A stretch of DNA of 64,000 nt from JACVCJ01 sp052437175 (lineage in GTDB: Bacteria > Bacteroidota > Bacteroidia > CAIKAF01), in the NCBI GenBank assembly GCA_052437175.1, contig JBQVOK010000011.1, positions 1 through 64,000 on the forward strand, read 5' to 3'. Each line of letters starts with the position of its first letter. Position 1 is the first letter of the stretch. The notes under the pieces were generated by a model. The model did not search any database. It was not told the origin of the DNA and worked only from the letters and a program-made list of their open reading frames with translations. The translations under genes were made by a program, and so were the position numbers. Below are positions 50,274 to 59,315 of the stretch, one piece after another.

Positions 50274-51587
50274 ATGAAGACAAGAACGCTCAAAAAGAAT
50301 AAGGTAAACATCGTAACACTCGGGTGTTCGAAGAACATTTACGACTCCGAAGTGCTCATGGGCCAGCTCAAGGCCAATGGCATGGAGGTAAGTCACGAGT
50401 CGGCCGTGGACGATTTCAATATCGTGGTCATCAATACCTGCGGTTTTATTGACAATGCCAAGGAAGAAAGCATCAATACCATATTGCGTTTTGCCGAGGC
50501 CAAAAAAGACGGACAGGTAGACAAGGTATATGTGACCGGCTGCCTGAGCGAGCGTTACAAAGGCGACCTGAAGGGCGAAATTCCCGAAGTGGACCGCTGG
50601 TTCGGCACCCGTGAACTGCCCGCCATTCTTAAAACACTGAAAGCCGATTATAAGGCCGAACTGATCGGGGAGCGCCTGCTGACCACCCCGCGTCATTTTG
50701 CCTATTTAAAAATATCCGAAGGCTGCGACCGCCCCTGTTCGTTCTGTGCCATTCCGCTGATGCGCGGTAAACACATCAGCAAACCCATCGAGGAACTGGT
50801 GATCGAAGCACAGAAACTGGCTGCCGGCGGCACGCGCGAACTTATTATGATCGCACAGGACTCTACCTATTACGGGCTCGACCTGTATAAGGAACGTAAA
50901 CTGGCCGCGCTCATGGAAGCCCTGGCCGGCGTGGACGGTATCGACTGGATCCGCCTGCACTACGCGTTCCCGAACGGTTTCCCGGAAGACGTGCTCGATG
51001 TTATCCGCAATAATCCCAAAGTGTGCCGCTACATCGATATTCCGCTGCAGCACGTGAGCGACGATGTGCTTAAAAGCATGCGCCGTGGGGTGAATAAGGA
51101 AAAAACCTATCGCCTGGTAAATACCTTCCGCGAGAAAGTGCCCGATATGGCCATCCGTACCACGCTTATTTCCGGCTATCCGGGTGAGACACAGAAACAC
51201 CACGAAGAGCTGCTGCGCTTTGTGGAAGATATGCGTTTCGATCGCCTGGGCGTATTCACCTATTCGCACGAAGAAAATACACATGCCTACCTGCTTCATG
51301 ACGATGTACCTGCCGATGTAAAACAGGAGCGCGCCAACGAGATCATGGAAGTGCAGCGTGGTATCTCCTACGACCTCAACCAGGCCCGTATCGGTCATAC
51401 CTACAAGGTGCTGATCGACCGTGTGGAAGGTGGTTATTTTATCGGGCGTACCGAATTTGACTCCCCCGAGGTGGATAATGAAGTGCTGATACCTGTAAAT
51501 GATTCCTACGCGCGTGTGGGTGATTTTGCCGAAGTGCAGATCGACGATGCCCAGGAATTCGACCTCTTCGGGCATTTTGTATCCTGA
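50274..51587 (+). CDS. rimO: Ribosomal protein uS12 methylthiotransferase RimO
   Basis: The 437-residue radical SAM enzyme methylthiolates an Asp of ribosomal protein S12. Two 4Fe-4S clusters are bound by C18, C56 and C90 (UPF0004 domain, LGCSKNIYDSE) and by C151, C155 and C158 (CDRPCSFC). The C-terminal TRAM domain is about residues 370-437 (IGHTYKVLIDRVEGG). The LGCSKN start separates it from MiaB. It is the last gene of the DUF4293-rimO unit. Confidence 0.95.
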   Translation: MKTRTLKKNKVNIVTLGCSKNIYDSEVLMGQLKANGMEVSHESAVDDFNIVVINTCGFIDNAKEESINTILRFAEAKKDGQVDKVYVTGCLSERYKGDLKGEIPEVDRWFGTRELPAILKTLKADYKAELIGERLLTTPRHFAYLKISEGCDRPCSFCAIPLMRGKHISKPIEELVIEAQKLAAGGTRELIMIAQDSTYYGLDLYKERKLAALMEALAGVDGIDWIRLHYAFPNGFPEDVLDVIRNNPKVCRYIDIPLQHVSDDVLKSMRRGVNKEKTYRLVNTFREKVPDMAIRTTLISGYPGETQKHHEELLRFVEDMRFDRLGVFTYSHEENTHAYLLHDDVPADVKQERANEIMEVQRGISYDLNQARIGHTYKVLIDRVEGGYFIGRTEFDSPEVDNEVLIPVNDSYARVGDFAEVQIDDAQEFDLFGHFVS

Positions 51588-51738
51588 TCAGCGGCTCAGA
51601 AGTCGCCTGCTTTACAATCAAATTTTGTCAGTCCGCCGTTTCGGTAGCAATAGAATTCATAACCGGGTTCGCCTGAAAGCGTACTAAGGTTGCGCTTGTT
51701 TAAGCGTCATAAAAAAGTGTGTATACGGAAATCAGCGT

Positions 51739-54700
51739 TTAATTGCTGTAGATCTGTGTTTTGTATTTCTGGTACAGCGACTTGTATTCCGACTCGCTCA
51801 CGATGCGGTTACCGGAGCCATCGTTCATATTGATGATACCGAATTCTTTACTGGTAGGGCAGGAGAAGGCATACAGGTATATGGCCTTTTTAGGAGGCCC
51901 GGCTTTGGCAACGGGCGGAGGTGGCATTTCTTTCTTCTGGTTCTCCAGTTCTTTTTTACGACGGGCGGCATCGGCCAGGCGTTTGGCCTCGTCTTCGGCA
52001 AATTTGCGTTTGGCTTCTTCCTGGTTGGCTTTTTTCTGGGCCGCGGCTTCGGCCAGGGCTTTTTTATTGGCTTCTTCCTCGGCAGCCAGTCGAGCGGCTT
52101 CTTCGGCCTGTCTTTTCGTATTTTCTTCGGCTTTGCGGCGAGCCTCTTCCTCGGCAGCTAAGCGGGCAGCTTCATCGGCTTTACGGCGGGCTTCCTCTTC
52201 GGCCGATTTCTTAGCGGCATCTTCCGCCGCTTTTTTACGGGCGGCTTCTTCTTCCGCAGCCAGTCGGGCCTGTTCTTCGGCCTGTTTTTTACTGGCTTCT
52301 TCCGCTTTACGTTTGGCGTCTGCTTCCGCGGCTAAACGGGCATCTTCCTCGGCTTTACGGCGGGCGGCTTCCTCTGCGGATTTCTTAGCGGCCTCTTCTT
52401 CCGCTTTTTTACGTGCAGCTTCCTCTTCGGCAGCGAGACGGGCCTGATCTTCCGCCTGTTTCTTGCTGGCCTCTTCCGCTTTGCGTCGGGCTTCTTCTTC
52501 AGCGGCCAGGCGGGCCTCTTCCTCGGCTTTGCGCCGGGCAGCTTCTTCGGCAGATTTCTTAGCGGCCTCTTCCTCCGCTTTTTTACGGGCAGCCTCTTCT
52601 TCGGCAGCAAGACGTGCCTGATCTTCCGCCTGTTTTTTGCTGGCTTCTTCGGCTTTGCGTTTAGCTTCTTCTTCGGCAGCTAAGCGGGCCGCCTCATCAG
52701 CTTTACGTTTGGCTTCCTCTTCGGCGGCTTTCTTTGCAGCGTCCTCTTCGGCTTTTTTACGTGCGGCTTCTTCTTCCGCAGCCAGTCGGGCCTGTTCTTC
52801 GGCCTGTTTCTTCGCGTTTTCTTCTGCCTTGCGTTTGGCTTCCTCTTCGGCAGCCAGTCTGGCGGCTTCGTCGGCTTTGCGTTTGGCTTCTTCTTCGGCG
52901 GCTTTCTTCGCAGCGTCTTCTTCGGCTTTTTTGCGGGCGGCCTCTTCTTCGGCAGCCAGTTTAGCCGCTTCATCGGCTTTTTTCTTCGCTTCCTCTGCCT
53001 GGAAGGCCGCTTCTTTGGCAGCCAGGTCACTCAGCTTTTGTGCAGGTACCGGGTCGTTCGGTTTCAGGTTTTTGGCCTGTTCGTAAGCGCTTTTGGCATC
53101 AGCAAATTTATTGGCGGCCAGGGCAAGGTCCCCGTTCTTAAGGGCAGCGTCAAAATCTTTATTCAGTTTATCCTGTGCGGCTTTGGCATCGGCTTCCTGT
53201 TTCAGTATACCCTCAATCTCCTGTATTTTGGTCCTGGGCGCCGTTTCGTTCGGTTTCAGCAGGGCGGCCTCGTTATATGTCGTTTTGGCCGCAGCATAGT
53301 CTTTAGAACCGAAGAGTCCGTCGGCTTTGGCCATGGCGGCATCGTATTTATCCTGGGTCTCTTTTTCCTTCGCCAGCAGTTCCTGTTGTTTTTTCTGGGC
53401 GTCTTCCGCCTCTTTCTTTTTCAGTTTGGCTTCGGCGTCGTTCGGTTTCAGGGCAATGGCCTTGTCAAAAGCGCTGATGGCCTCGGGGAATTTCTTTTCG
53501 GCCAGGGCGGTTTTACCGGTAGTCATTTCGGCATCGAACTGCTTCTGCAGCTCGGCTTCCTGTTTTTTACGGTCCTCGTCGGCAGCGATCAGCTGGTCCA
53601 CCTCGGCGATCTTCTGTTTCGGCAGCGCTTCTTCGGGCTTAATGCCGGAGGCTTCAGTAAAAGCAGTTTTGGCTTCGGCCAGTTTATTGCCTTTCAGCGC
53701 GGTTTCCCCTTTGGTCATAGCCGCGGTGTATTTGGCCTCTTGGGCCGCCTCGTCGGCTTTACGCTGGTTTTCGGCAGCGATCAGTCCGTCGATCTTCGTG
53801 ATCTGCTCTTTGGGATGTGTTTCTGTGGCTTTTATTTTCAGCGCTTCACCATATTTTGTTTTGGCTTCGGTCAGCTTGGTCTCTCCAAACAGGCGGTCGG
53901 CTTCCACGATCAGGGCATCGTATTTGGCCTGGTTCTCTTTCTCTTTGGCTATACGGTCGGCTTCGGCCTTTTCGGCAGCGTCGATCTCGCTAATTTTGGT
54001 CTTGGGATAAGCCTCGTTCGGTTTCAGGCTGAGAGCTTCTTCGTAAGCGGCACGGGCTTCGGTATAGGTTTTGTTTTTGAATGCGGCATCGCCTTTGGTA
54101 ACGGCGGCCGTATATTTCTCGTTCAGCTCTTTTTCTTTGGCTTTACGCTCTTCGTCTTCCTTGATCTTCGCCTCGGCATCGGCTACTTTCTGCTGTGCGA
54201 CCGCATCGCCGGGTTTGGCAGCCAGGGCTTCGTTATACGCTGTTTTGGCACCGGCATAGTCTTTGGAGGTCATCAGCTTGTCGCCCTTTACAATAGCGGC
54301 ATCGTATTTAGCTTTGGCCTCTTTTTCCTTCGCTATCTTATCCAGCTCGGCATCACAGGCCTTGATACGCTCTTTGGGATGCGTTTCGGCGGGTTTTATC
54401 TGTGAAGCAGCGGTATAGGCGGTTTTGGCTGCGGCATAATCTTTGGCATCGAAGGCTTTATCGGCCTTATCGATCTCGGCTTTATAATTGTTATCGGCCT
54501 GCAGGTTCTTCTCTACTTCGCTCAGTTTGGTCTTGGGATAGGTCTCCACCGGTTTCAGGCCAGAGGCTTCCGTATAGCTTTGTTTGGCAAATTCCCAGTT
54601 CTTCTGACCAAAGGCCATATCGGCCTTTTTAATGGCCTCGTCGTATTTGGCCTGGAGCTCGGCCTCTTTCTTCTTACGTTCTTCTTCTTCCTGGGCCTTG

Positions 54701-55299
54701 CGGTAGGCTTCGGCGTATTCGGCCTCCCGTTTGGCCAGGGCTTCCTGTTTGGCTTTGGCCTCGGCTTCGTCCTGGGCTTTCTGTACGGCGGCGGCCTGGG
54801 TTTTTATGGGGTCCAGTTTCTTTTTCTGGGTGGCTATACTGGTAAATTCCGATTTGTCGAAATCGAAATCATACAGCGTTTCGTTGAATTTCAGGGTGGC
54901 GTCTACCTGGTTACCGTCGGGACCGCCGGGAAAACTCTGCGTAAGGTATACCGGCAGGGAAATGGCGTTGAGACCGTCGTTCACCGCTTCGGCAGGCACC
55001 GTGGTATTGACGCGGAATTTACGTGTGATGTACCCGTTCTGGGTAACGGTGATGGTGTAATCGCTGTTGAAATCGAGCTCCAGCTCAAAGGCGCCGGAAG
55101 AAGAAACGGTGGAAGAACCCACGGAACGGCCGCTTTTCTCGATCTTTACCGTAGCGCCGCTGATGCTGCCGGTTTCCAGGGATAACTGACCGTCTACACC
55201 CAGTTTTTTCTGGGCAAATACAAAACCGCCCAGCAGGAAAAATGCCGGGATGATCAGTATTAAATTTTTGAAAGACAGATCTTTGAGGGACTTCTTCAA
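51739..55299 (-). CDS. Giant secreted TPR/coiled-coil repeat protein
   Basis: The 1186-residue protein has a signal peptide (about 1-29), a carboxypeptidase-regulatory-like beta domain (about 34-95) and a short coiled coil. Nine TPR-like units of about 62 residues follow (about 218-766, consensus KYDAAI.KGD..F..KDY..AK.AY.EA). Five 58-residue Ala/Glu/Lys units form a long helix (781-1070). A Pro hinge precedes a C-terminal domain (AIYLYAFSCPTSKEFGI...). No ATG fits; TTG at 55299 starts MKKSLKDL. It is probably a periplasm-spanning or envelope scaffold, like TolA-type helices. I know no named function. Confidence 0.75.
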   Translation of the reverse strand: MKKSLKDLSFKNLILIIPAFFLLGGFVFAQKKLGVDGQLSLETGSISGATVKIEKSGRSVGSSTVSSSGAFELELDFNSDYTITVTQNGYITRKFRVNTTVPAEAVNDGLNAISLPVYLTQSFPGGPDGNQVDATLKFNETLYDFDFDKSEFTSIATQKKKLDPIKTQAAAVQKAQDEAEAKAKQEALAKREAEYAEAYRKAQEEEERKKKEAELQAKYDEAIKKADMAFGQKNWEFAKQSYTEASGLKPVETYPKTKLSEVEKNLQADNNYKAEIDKADKAFDAKDYAAAKTAYTAASQIKPAETHPKERIKACDAELDKIAKEKEAKAKYDAAIVKGDKLMTSKDYAGAKTAYNEALAAKPGDAVAQQKVADAEAKIKEDEERKAKEKELNEKYTAAVTKGDAAFKNKTYTEARAAYEEALSLKPNEAYPKTKISEIDAAEKAEADRIAKEKENQAKYDALIVEADRLFGETKLTEAKTKYGEALKIKATETHPKEQITKIDGLIAAENQRKADEAAQEAKYTAAMTKGETALKGNKLAEAKTAFTEASGIKPEEALPKQKIAEVDQLIAADEDRKKQEAELQKQFDAEMTTGKTALAEKKFPEAISAFDKAIALKPNDAEAKLKKKEAEDAQKKQQELLAKEKETQDKYDAAMAKADGLFGSKDYAAAKTTYNEAALLKPNETAPRTKIQEIEGILKQEADAKAAQDKLNKDFDAALKNGDLALAANKFADAKSAYEQAKNLKPNDPVPAQKLSDLAAKEAAFQAEEAKKKADEAAKLAAEEEAARKKAEEDAAKKAAEEEAKRKADEAARLAAEEEAKRKAEENAKKQAEEQARLAAEEEAARKKAEEDAAKKAAEEEAKRKADEAARLAAEEEAKRKAEEASKKQAEDQARLAAEEEAARKKAEEEAAKKSAEEAARRKAEEEARLAAEEEARRKAEEASKKQAEDQARLAAEEEAARKKAEEEAAKKSAEEAARRKAEEDARLAAEADAKRKAEEASKKQAEEQARLAAEEEAARKKAAEDAAKKSAEEEARRKADEAARLAAEEEARRKAEENTKRQAEEAARLAAEEEANKKALAEAAAQKKANQEEAKRKFAEDEAKRLADAARRKKELENQKKEMPPPPVAKAGPPKKAIYLYAFSCPTSKEFGIINMNDGSGNRIVSESEYKSLYQKYKTQIYSN
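52090..52959 (-). repeat. Five 174-bp tandem repeats within the giant coiled-coil gene
   Basis: Each unit encodes 58 residues from LAAEEEAARKKAEE to the next copy, with no length change across five units. The central units are nearly identical, so copy number may vary by recombination while the frame is preserved. Confidence 0.85.
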
Positions 55300-55430
55300 G
55301 GATAATCAACTAAATAGATAACACACACTTTAACGGCGAAAATAGGAAAATTATTTTGTATTCAAATGTTTTCCATGCCACTTTGTTGATTTATTTCGTA
55401 TGAGGTATTTCTTTCTCCGCTTGGTAAGTG

Positions 55431-55438
55431 TATCTTTG
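55431..55438 (+). promoter_or_regulatory. -7 box TATCTTTG for the thrS operon
   Basis: This TAnnTTTG match is 27 bases before the thrS ATG. No T-box or long leader is present between it and thrS. Confidence 0.6.
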
Positions 55439-55464
55439 CGTCCCTGTAAATAATAGCGTTTAGC

Positions 55465-57429
55465 ATGAGTAATTTACGTATATCCTTTCCGGATGGCTCG
55501 GTGCGCGAGTTCGAAAAAGGCACCTCGGGCCGGCAGATTGCCGAAAGCATCAGCAGGGGGCTTGTACAAAAAGCCCTGGCCTGCGAAGTAAACGGAGTGA
55601 TCCGCGATCTCTCCTTTCTGATCGAAGAAGATTCCACGCTGAAGATCCTCACCTGGGACGATACGAACGGGAAACAGGCTTTCTGGCACTCTACGGCACA
55701 CATCCTGGCAGAGGCTGTGCAGGCGCTGTACCCGCATGCCAAATTTGGTATCGGTCCTTCTATCGAGAACGGTTTTTATTACGATATCGACTTCGGTGAT
55801 TCGGTGATCAAAGAAGAAGATTTGGCCGCCATTGAGCAGAAAACGGCTGAGATGGCCGCCAAAAACAGTCACTTCCGTCTGTATCCGGTATCGAAACAGG
55901 AAGCGCTCGATTTCTACACGAACAAACACGACAACGAATACAAGCGGGAACTGATCGAGAACCTGAACGACGGGGAGATCACGTTCTGTGACCAGGGCGA
56001 TTTTACCGACCTGTGCCGCGGCGGACATATTCCCGAGACCGGCCTGGTAAAAGCCGTAAAGCTGACCAATATTGCCGGGGCATACTGGCGCGGTAACGAG
56101 AAGAACAAAATGCTTACCCGTATTTACGGCATCTCGTTCCCCAAGAAAAGTATGCTGGACGAATACCTTACCCTGCTGGAGGAAGCGCGCAAACGCGACC
56201 ACCGTAAACTGGGCAAAGAGTTGGAACTGTTCACGTTCTCGAACAATGTAGGCGCCGGACTGCCCCTGTGGCTGCCCAAAGGCACCGAACTGCGCGAACG
56301 CCTGGAGCGCTTTATGCGGGACGCACAGCGCCGTATGGGTTACCTGCCCGTGGTTACACCGCATATCGGTAATAAACGCCTGTACATTACCAGCGGACAC
56401 TACGAAAAGTACGGCAAGGACAGCTTTAAGCCCATCCTGACGCCCGAAGAAGGGGAGGAGTACTTCCTGAAACCGATGAACTGCCCGCACCACTGCGAGA
56501 TCTATAAAAGCAAGCAGCGTTCATACCGCGATCTGCCCCTGCGTTTTGCCGAGTTCGGTACCGTATACCGTTACGAACAGAGCGGGGAGCTGAGCGGACT
56601 TACCCGTGTACGTGGCTTTACCCAGGACGACGCACATATCTTCTGCCGCCAGGACCAGGTGAAGGAAGAATTTATGCAGGTGATCGACCTGGTATTGTAT
56701 GTGTTCAAAACGCTCGATTTCACCGAGTACACCGCACAGATATCGCTGCGCGACAAGGTGGACCGTGCCAAGTATATAGGAAGCGAAGAGAACTGGGAAA
56801 AGGCCGAGAGCGCCATCATTGAAGCGGCCACCGAAAAAGGGCTGCCCACCGTGGTGGAATACGGCGAGGCCGCGTTCTACGGTCCCAAGCTCGACTTTAT
56901 GGTAAAAGATGCCATCGGCCGTAAATGGCAGCTGGGTACCATACAGGTGGACTATAACCTGCCCGAACGTTTTGAACTGGAATACGTTGCGTCGGATAAC
57001 GGCCGTGAACGCCCGGTAATGATCCACCGCGCCCCCTTCGGAAGCCTGGAACGTTTTGTGGCTGTGCTTATTGAGCACTGTGCCGGGAAATTCCCGCTGT
57101 GGCTTACCCCGGAGCAGGCGATGATCCTGCCGGTGAGTGATAAATTCGGCGATTATGCAAAAAAAGTTGCACAGTTCGTAAAAAATTACGACCTTCGCGC
57201 CTCCATAGACGAGCGGTCTGAGAAAATCGGTAAGAAGATCCGGGACGCAGAGTTGCAGAAAGTGCCTTATATGCTGATCGTTGGCGAGAAGGAAGAAGCC
57301 GAGAACATGGTTTCGGTACGCCGCCAGGGTCAGGGAGATCTGGGCACCATGAGCATAGAATCGTTTGTGAACCTGGTAGAGTCTGAAATAAAAGATAAAC
57401 TCACCCGGGTAGAAAAAGAAGAAGTTTAA
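55465..57429 (+). CDS. thrS: Threonyl-tRNA synthetase
   Basis: The 654-residue class II synthetase has a TGS domain (about 1-62), a tRNA-SAD editing domain (about 65-225), a catalytic core (about 245-540) and an anticodon domain (about 545-645). Zinc and motif 2 residues appear in MNCPHHCEIY and FRF-type RFAEFGTVYRYEQSGELSGL. Motif 3 is in HRAPFGSLERFVAVLIE. It heads thrS-infC-rpmI-rplT; the next gene, infC, starts only 22 bases after its stop, at a non-standard codon. Confidence 0.97.
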   Translation: MSNLRISFPDGSVREFEKGTSGRQIAESISRGLVQKALACEVNGVIRDLSFLIEEDSTLKILTWDDTNGKQAFWHSTAHILAEAVQALYPHAKFGIGPSIENGFYYDIDFGDSVIKEEDLAAIEQKTAEMAAKNSHFRLYPVSKQEALDFYTNKHDNEYKRELIENLNDGEITFCDQGDFTDLCRGGHIPETGLVKAVKLTNIAGAYWRGNEKNKMLTRIYGISFPKKSMLDEYLTLLEEARKRDHRKLGKELELFTFSNNVGAGLPLWLPKGTELRERLERFMRDAQRRMGYLPVVTPHIGNKRLYITSGHYEKYGKDSFKPILTPEEGEEYFLKPMNCPHHCEIYKSKQRSYRDLPLRFAEFGTVYRYEQSGELSGLTRVRGFTQDDAHIFCRQDQVKEEFMQVIDLVLYVFKTLDFTEYTAQISLRDKVDRAKYIGSEENWEKAESAIIEAATEKGLPTVVEYGEAAFYGPKLDFMVKDAIGRKWQLGTIQVDYNLPERFELEYVASDNGRERPVMIHRAPFGSLERFVAVLIEHCAGKFPLWLTPEQAMILPVSDKFGDYAKKVAQFVKNYDLRASIDERSEKIGKKIRDAELQKVPYMLIVGEKEEAENMVSVRRQGQGDLGTMSIESFVNLVESEIKDKLTRVEKEEV

Positions 57430-57437
57430 CCTAAAAG

Positions 57438-57444
57438 AAAGGAG
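57438..57444 (+). promoter_or_regulatory. Strong Shine-Dalgarno AAAGGAG before infC
   Basis: AAAGGAG sits 7 bases before the ATA at 57452, the ideal spacing. Clear Shine-Dalgarno sequences are absent before the other genes inspected here (rpmI, rplT, lipA, dps, pdhA), so this one marks an unusual initiation site and decides the infC start. Confidence 0.75.
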
Positions 57445-57451
57445 CTGTCCT

Positions 57452-58015
57452 ATAGCACTACAACCGAAGCCTGCCGGCAATAGATTCACACCCAGAAAGG
57501 TTGAGCCGGAGCACAAGATCAATGGAAAGATCACTGCACAACGTGTGCGTGTGGTCGGTGAGAATATTGAGCCGGGAATTTATACCCTGAGAGAAGCGCT
57601 CGCCCTTGCCGAACAAATGGAGGTCGATCTCGTGGAGATCAGTCCGAACGCTGATCCACCGGTATGTAAGCTAACGGACTATGGCAAATTTCTGTATGAA
57701 CAGAAAAAACGGCAGAAAGAACTGAAGGCCAATGCGTCCAAAGTCGTACTGAAAGAAATACGATTCGGCCCGCAGACCGACGAGCACGATTTCAACTTTA
57801 AGCTGAATCACGCGCGTAAGTTCCTCGCCGAAGGTTCAAAGGTAAAAGCGTATGTGTTCTTCCGCGGACGTTCCATCGTCTACAAAGAACAGGGTGAGGA
57901 GCTGCTGCTCCGTTTTGCCCAGGCCCTCGAGGAAGAAGGTAAAGTGGAAGCACTGCCCAAACTGGAAGGTAAACGTATGCAGATGACCCTTGCGCCGAAA
58001 AAGAAGATAAAATAG
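57452..58015 (+). CDS. infC: Translation initiation factor IF-3, ATA start codon
   Basis: The 187-residue IF-3 has an N-domain (RVRVVGENIEPGIYTLREALALAEQMEVDLVEISPNADPPVCKLTDYGKFLYEQ), a lysine-rich linker and a C-domain (KEIRFGPQTDEHDFNFKLNHARKFL ... GKRMQMTLAPKK). Starting at the GTG at 57545 would drop the first 31 residues, which include the family-conserved HKINGKITAQ. The frame is open upstream and has an ATA at 57452 (I/M-ALQPKPAG) 7 bases after AAAGGAG. IF-3 discriminates against non-AUG starts, so an ATA start allows self-limiting synthesis, as known for the AUU start of E. coli infC. Confidence 0.85.
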   Translation: MALQPKPAGNRFTPRKVEPEHKINGKITAQRVRVVGENIEPGIYTLREALALAEQMEVDLVEISPNADPPVCKLTDYGKFLYEQKKRQKELKANASKVVLKEIRFGPQTDEHDFNFKLNHARKFLAEGSKVKAYVFFRGRSIVYKEQGEELLLRFAQALEEEGKVEALPKLEGKRMQMTLAPKKKIK

Positions 58016-58044
58016 TAAGTATAACGCAAAACTAAGATATAGCA

Positions 58045-58245
58045 ATGCCAAAGATGAAGACCAATTCCTCTGCCAAGAAGCGTTTCAAGATTACAGGCAG
58101 CGGAAAAGTGAAGAGAAAACAGGCTTTTCATAACCACATCCTGACCAAAAAAGAGACAAAGCGTAAACGCAGTCTGCAGAAATTTGCATTGGTTTCCGAT
58201 GCAGATATGAATAATGTGAAATTCATGCTGCCCGGTAAATTATAA
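58045..58245 (+). CDS. rpmI: 50S ribosomal protein bL35
   Basis: This is a 66-residue basic ribosomal protein. The start MPKMKTNSSAKKRFKITGSGKVKRKQA is diagnostic, and the length is standard. It lies 29 bases after infC and 27 before rplT in the conserved infC-rpmI-rplT order. No Shine-Dalgarno precedes it. Confidence 0.98.
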   Translation: MPKMKTNSSAKKRFKITGSGKVKRKQAFHNHILTKKETKRKRSLQKFALVSDADMNNVKFMLPGKL

Positions 58246-58272
58246 GTATAAACGAATTAAAGAGTATATAAA

Positions 58273-58617
58273 ATGCCTCGTTCAGTTAATCATGTGGCCT
58301 CACGTGCCCGCCGTAAAAAGTTCTTAAAACTTGCCAAAGGTTCTTTTGGTCGTCGTAAGAACGTTTGGACGGTTGCCAAAAACTCCATCGAAAAAGGTTT
58401 GCTTTATGCTTACCGTGACCGTCGTACCAAAAAACGCAACTTCCGCTCCCTGTGGATCCAGCGTATCAATGCCGCTGCCCGTATGGAAGGTCTCAGCTAC
58501 AGCGAATTCATGAACAAAGCCAACAAAAAAGGCCTTGCCCTGAACCGCAAAGTACTGGCTGACCTCGCTATGAACGAGCCGGCTGCTTTCAAAGCGATCG
58601 TTGATTCCGTAAAATAG
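58273..58617 (+). CDS. rplT: 50S ribosomal protein bL20
   Basis: The 114-residue protein binds 23S rRNA early in assembly and in some bacteria represses its own operon. The signature MPRSVNHVASRARRKKFLKLAKGSFGRRKNVW and the C-terminal domain RKVLADLAMNEPAAFKAIVD are typical. It is the last gene of the operon before a strong terminator. Whether it controls rpmI here cannot be judged from the short spacers. Confidence 0.98.
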   Translation: MPRSVNHVASRARRKKFLKLAKGSFGRRKNVWTVAKNSIEKGLLYAYRDRRTKKRNFRSLWIQRINAAARMEGLSYSEFMNKANKKGLALNRKVLADLAMNEPAAFKAIVDSVK

Positions 58618-58640
58618 TAAAGCATTATACTTTTTTATAC

Positions 58641-58671
58641 AGCTCCATGGTTTTACCATGGGGCTTTTTTT
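58641..58671 (+). terminator. Intrinsic terminator of the thrS-rplT operon
   Basis: A 10-bp stem (58641-58650 with 58656-58665, one T-G pair) and loop TTTTA are followed by six T. Confidence 0.9.
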
Positions 58672-58679
58672 GCTCCCTG

Positions 58680-59246
58680 CTATTGCCAGGCAATAATGAT
58701 ACACATGTAATAACCATACTGTGAAGCCGGATCATAGGCAACCCCTACGCCAATATCCGTGCAGCGGGCCCAGAAAGATTCCAGTCCCAGCAGGTGCATA
58801 CGGTGGAAAGCCGGGTTCACCCCTTCGTCGATGATCAGGGAGTTAATATGCTCCTGCGCCGTTTCCGGTCCCGCACTCAGGCTCTCGAACGCATTGGCCT
58901 TCTTGTCTTTCAGCTGACTTTCCGGCAGGGTATAGCCCGCCCGGTGGATCATGATATTAATGCCCTCGCCCTTTTTGTTCACATGCGCAAAATAATTCTG
59001 CGAGGCCATGTCCCGGGCTTTTTCTTCGGCCACCGCCATTAGTATGTCGTTCTTCTTCAGTGCCGGCATGGCCTGTATTTTGCCCAGGCCGCGAAAGCCT
59101 ACACTGTCAGTATAGGCCAGCGGGTTCTGCCGTATAGCGTTCAGGTAACGGATGGCTTCGGCAGCCATATTCTTATCTACAGAGGTCTGGGCCTGCAGTA
59201 CAGACAGCGACGCCAGGGTACAAAGGATGCAAAGGATCTGTTTCAT
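58680..59246 (-). CDS. Secreted CAP/SCP-domain protein
   Basis: The 188-residue protein has a signal peptide (1-19, VLQAQ). The CAP domain spans about 28-185 with AIRQNPLAYTD, DMASQNYFAHVNKKGEGINIMIHRAGYT (the two His-containing CAP motifs), PAFHRMHLLG and the C-terminal strand YYMCIIIAW. Bacterial YkwD-like CAP proteins are extracellular with unknown biochemical activity. It is convergent with rplT and separately promoted. Confidence 0.9.
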   Translation of the reverse strand: MKQILCILCTLASLSVLQAQTSVDKNMAAEAIRYLNAIRQNPLAYTDSVGFRGLGKIQAMPALKKNDILMAVAEEKARDMASQNYFAHVNKKGEGINIMIHRAGYTLPESQLKDKKANAFESLSAGPETAQEHINSLIIDEGVNPAFHRMHLLGLESFWARCTDIGVGVAYDPASQYGYYMCIIIAWQ

Positions 59247-59315
59247 ACCCTTATAAACGTAAAAAGGGGCGCAGGTAGTAAGGCCTTTACTCTTTTTAAC
59301 GTGTTTCGTAAGGTA

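Noticed and set aside
53038..54405. 455-codon open frame antisense to the giant repeat gene
   Set aside because: Its Phe/Gly repeats arise from reading Lys/Ala/Glu codons backwards. Repetitive genes commonly leave such open complements.
57545..57547. GTG as the infC start
   Set aside because: It would remove conserved N-terminal residues and has no ribosome-binding site, whereas the ATA at 57452 has an ideal one.
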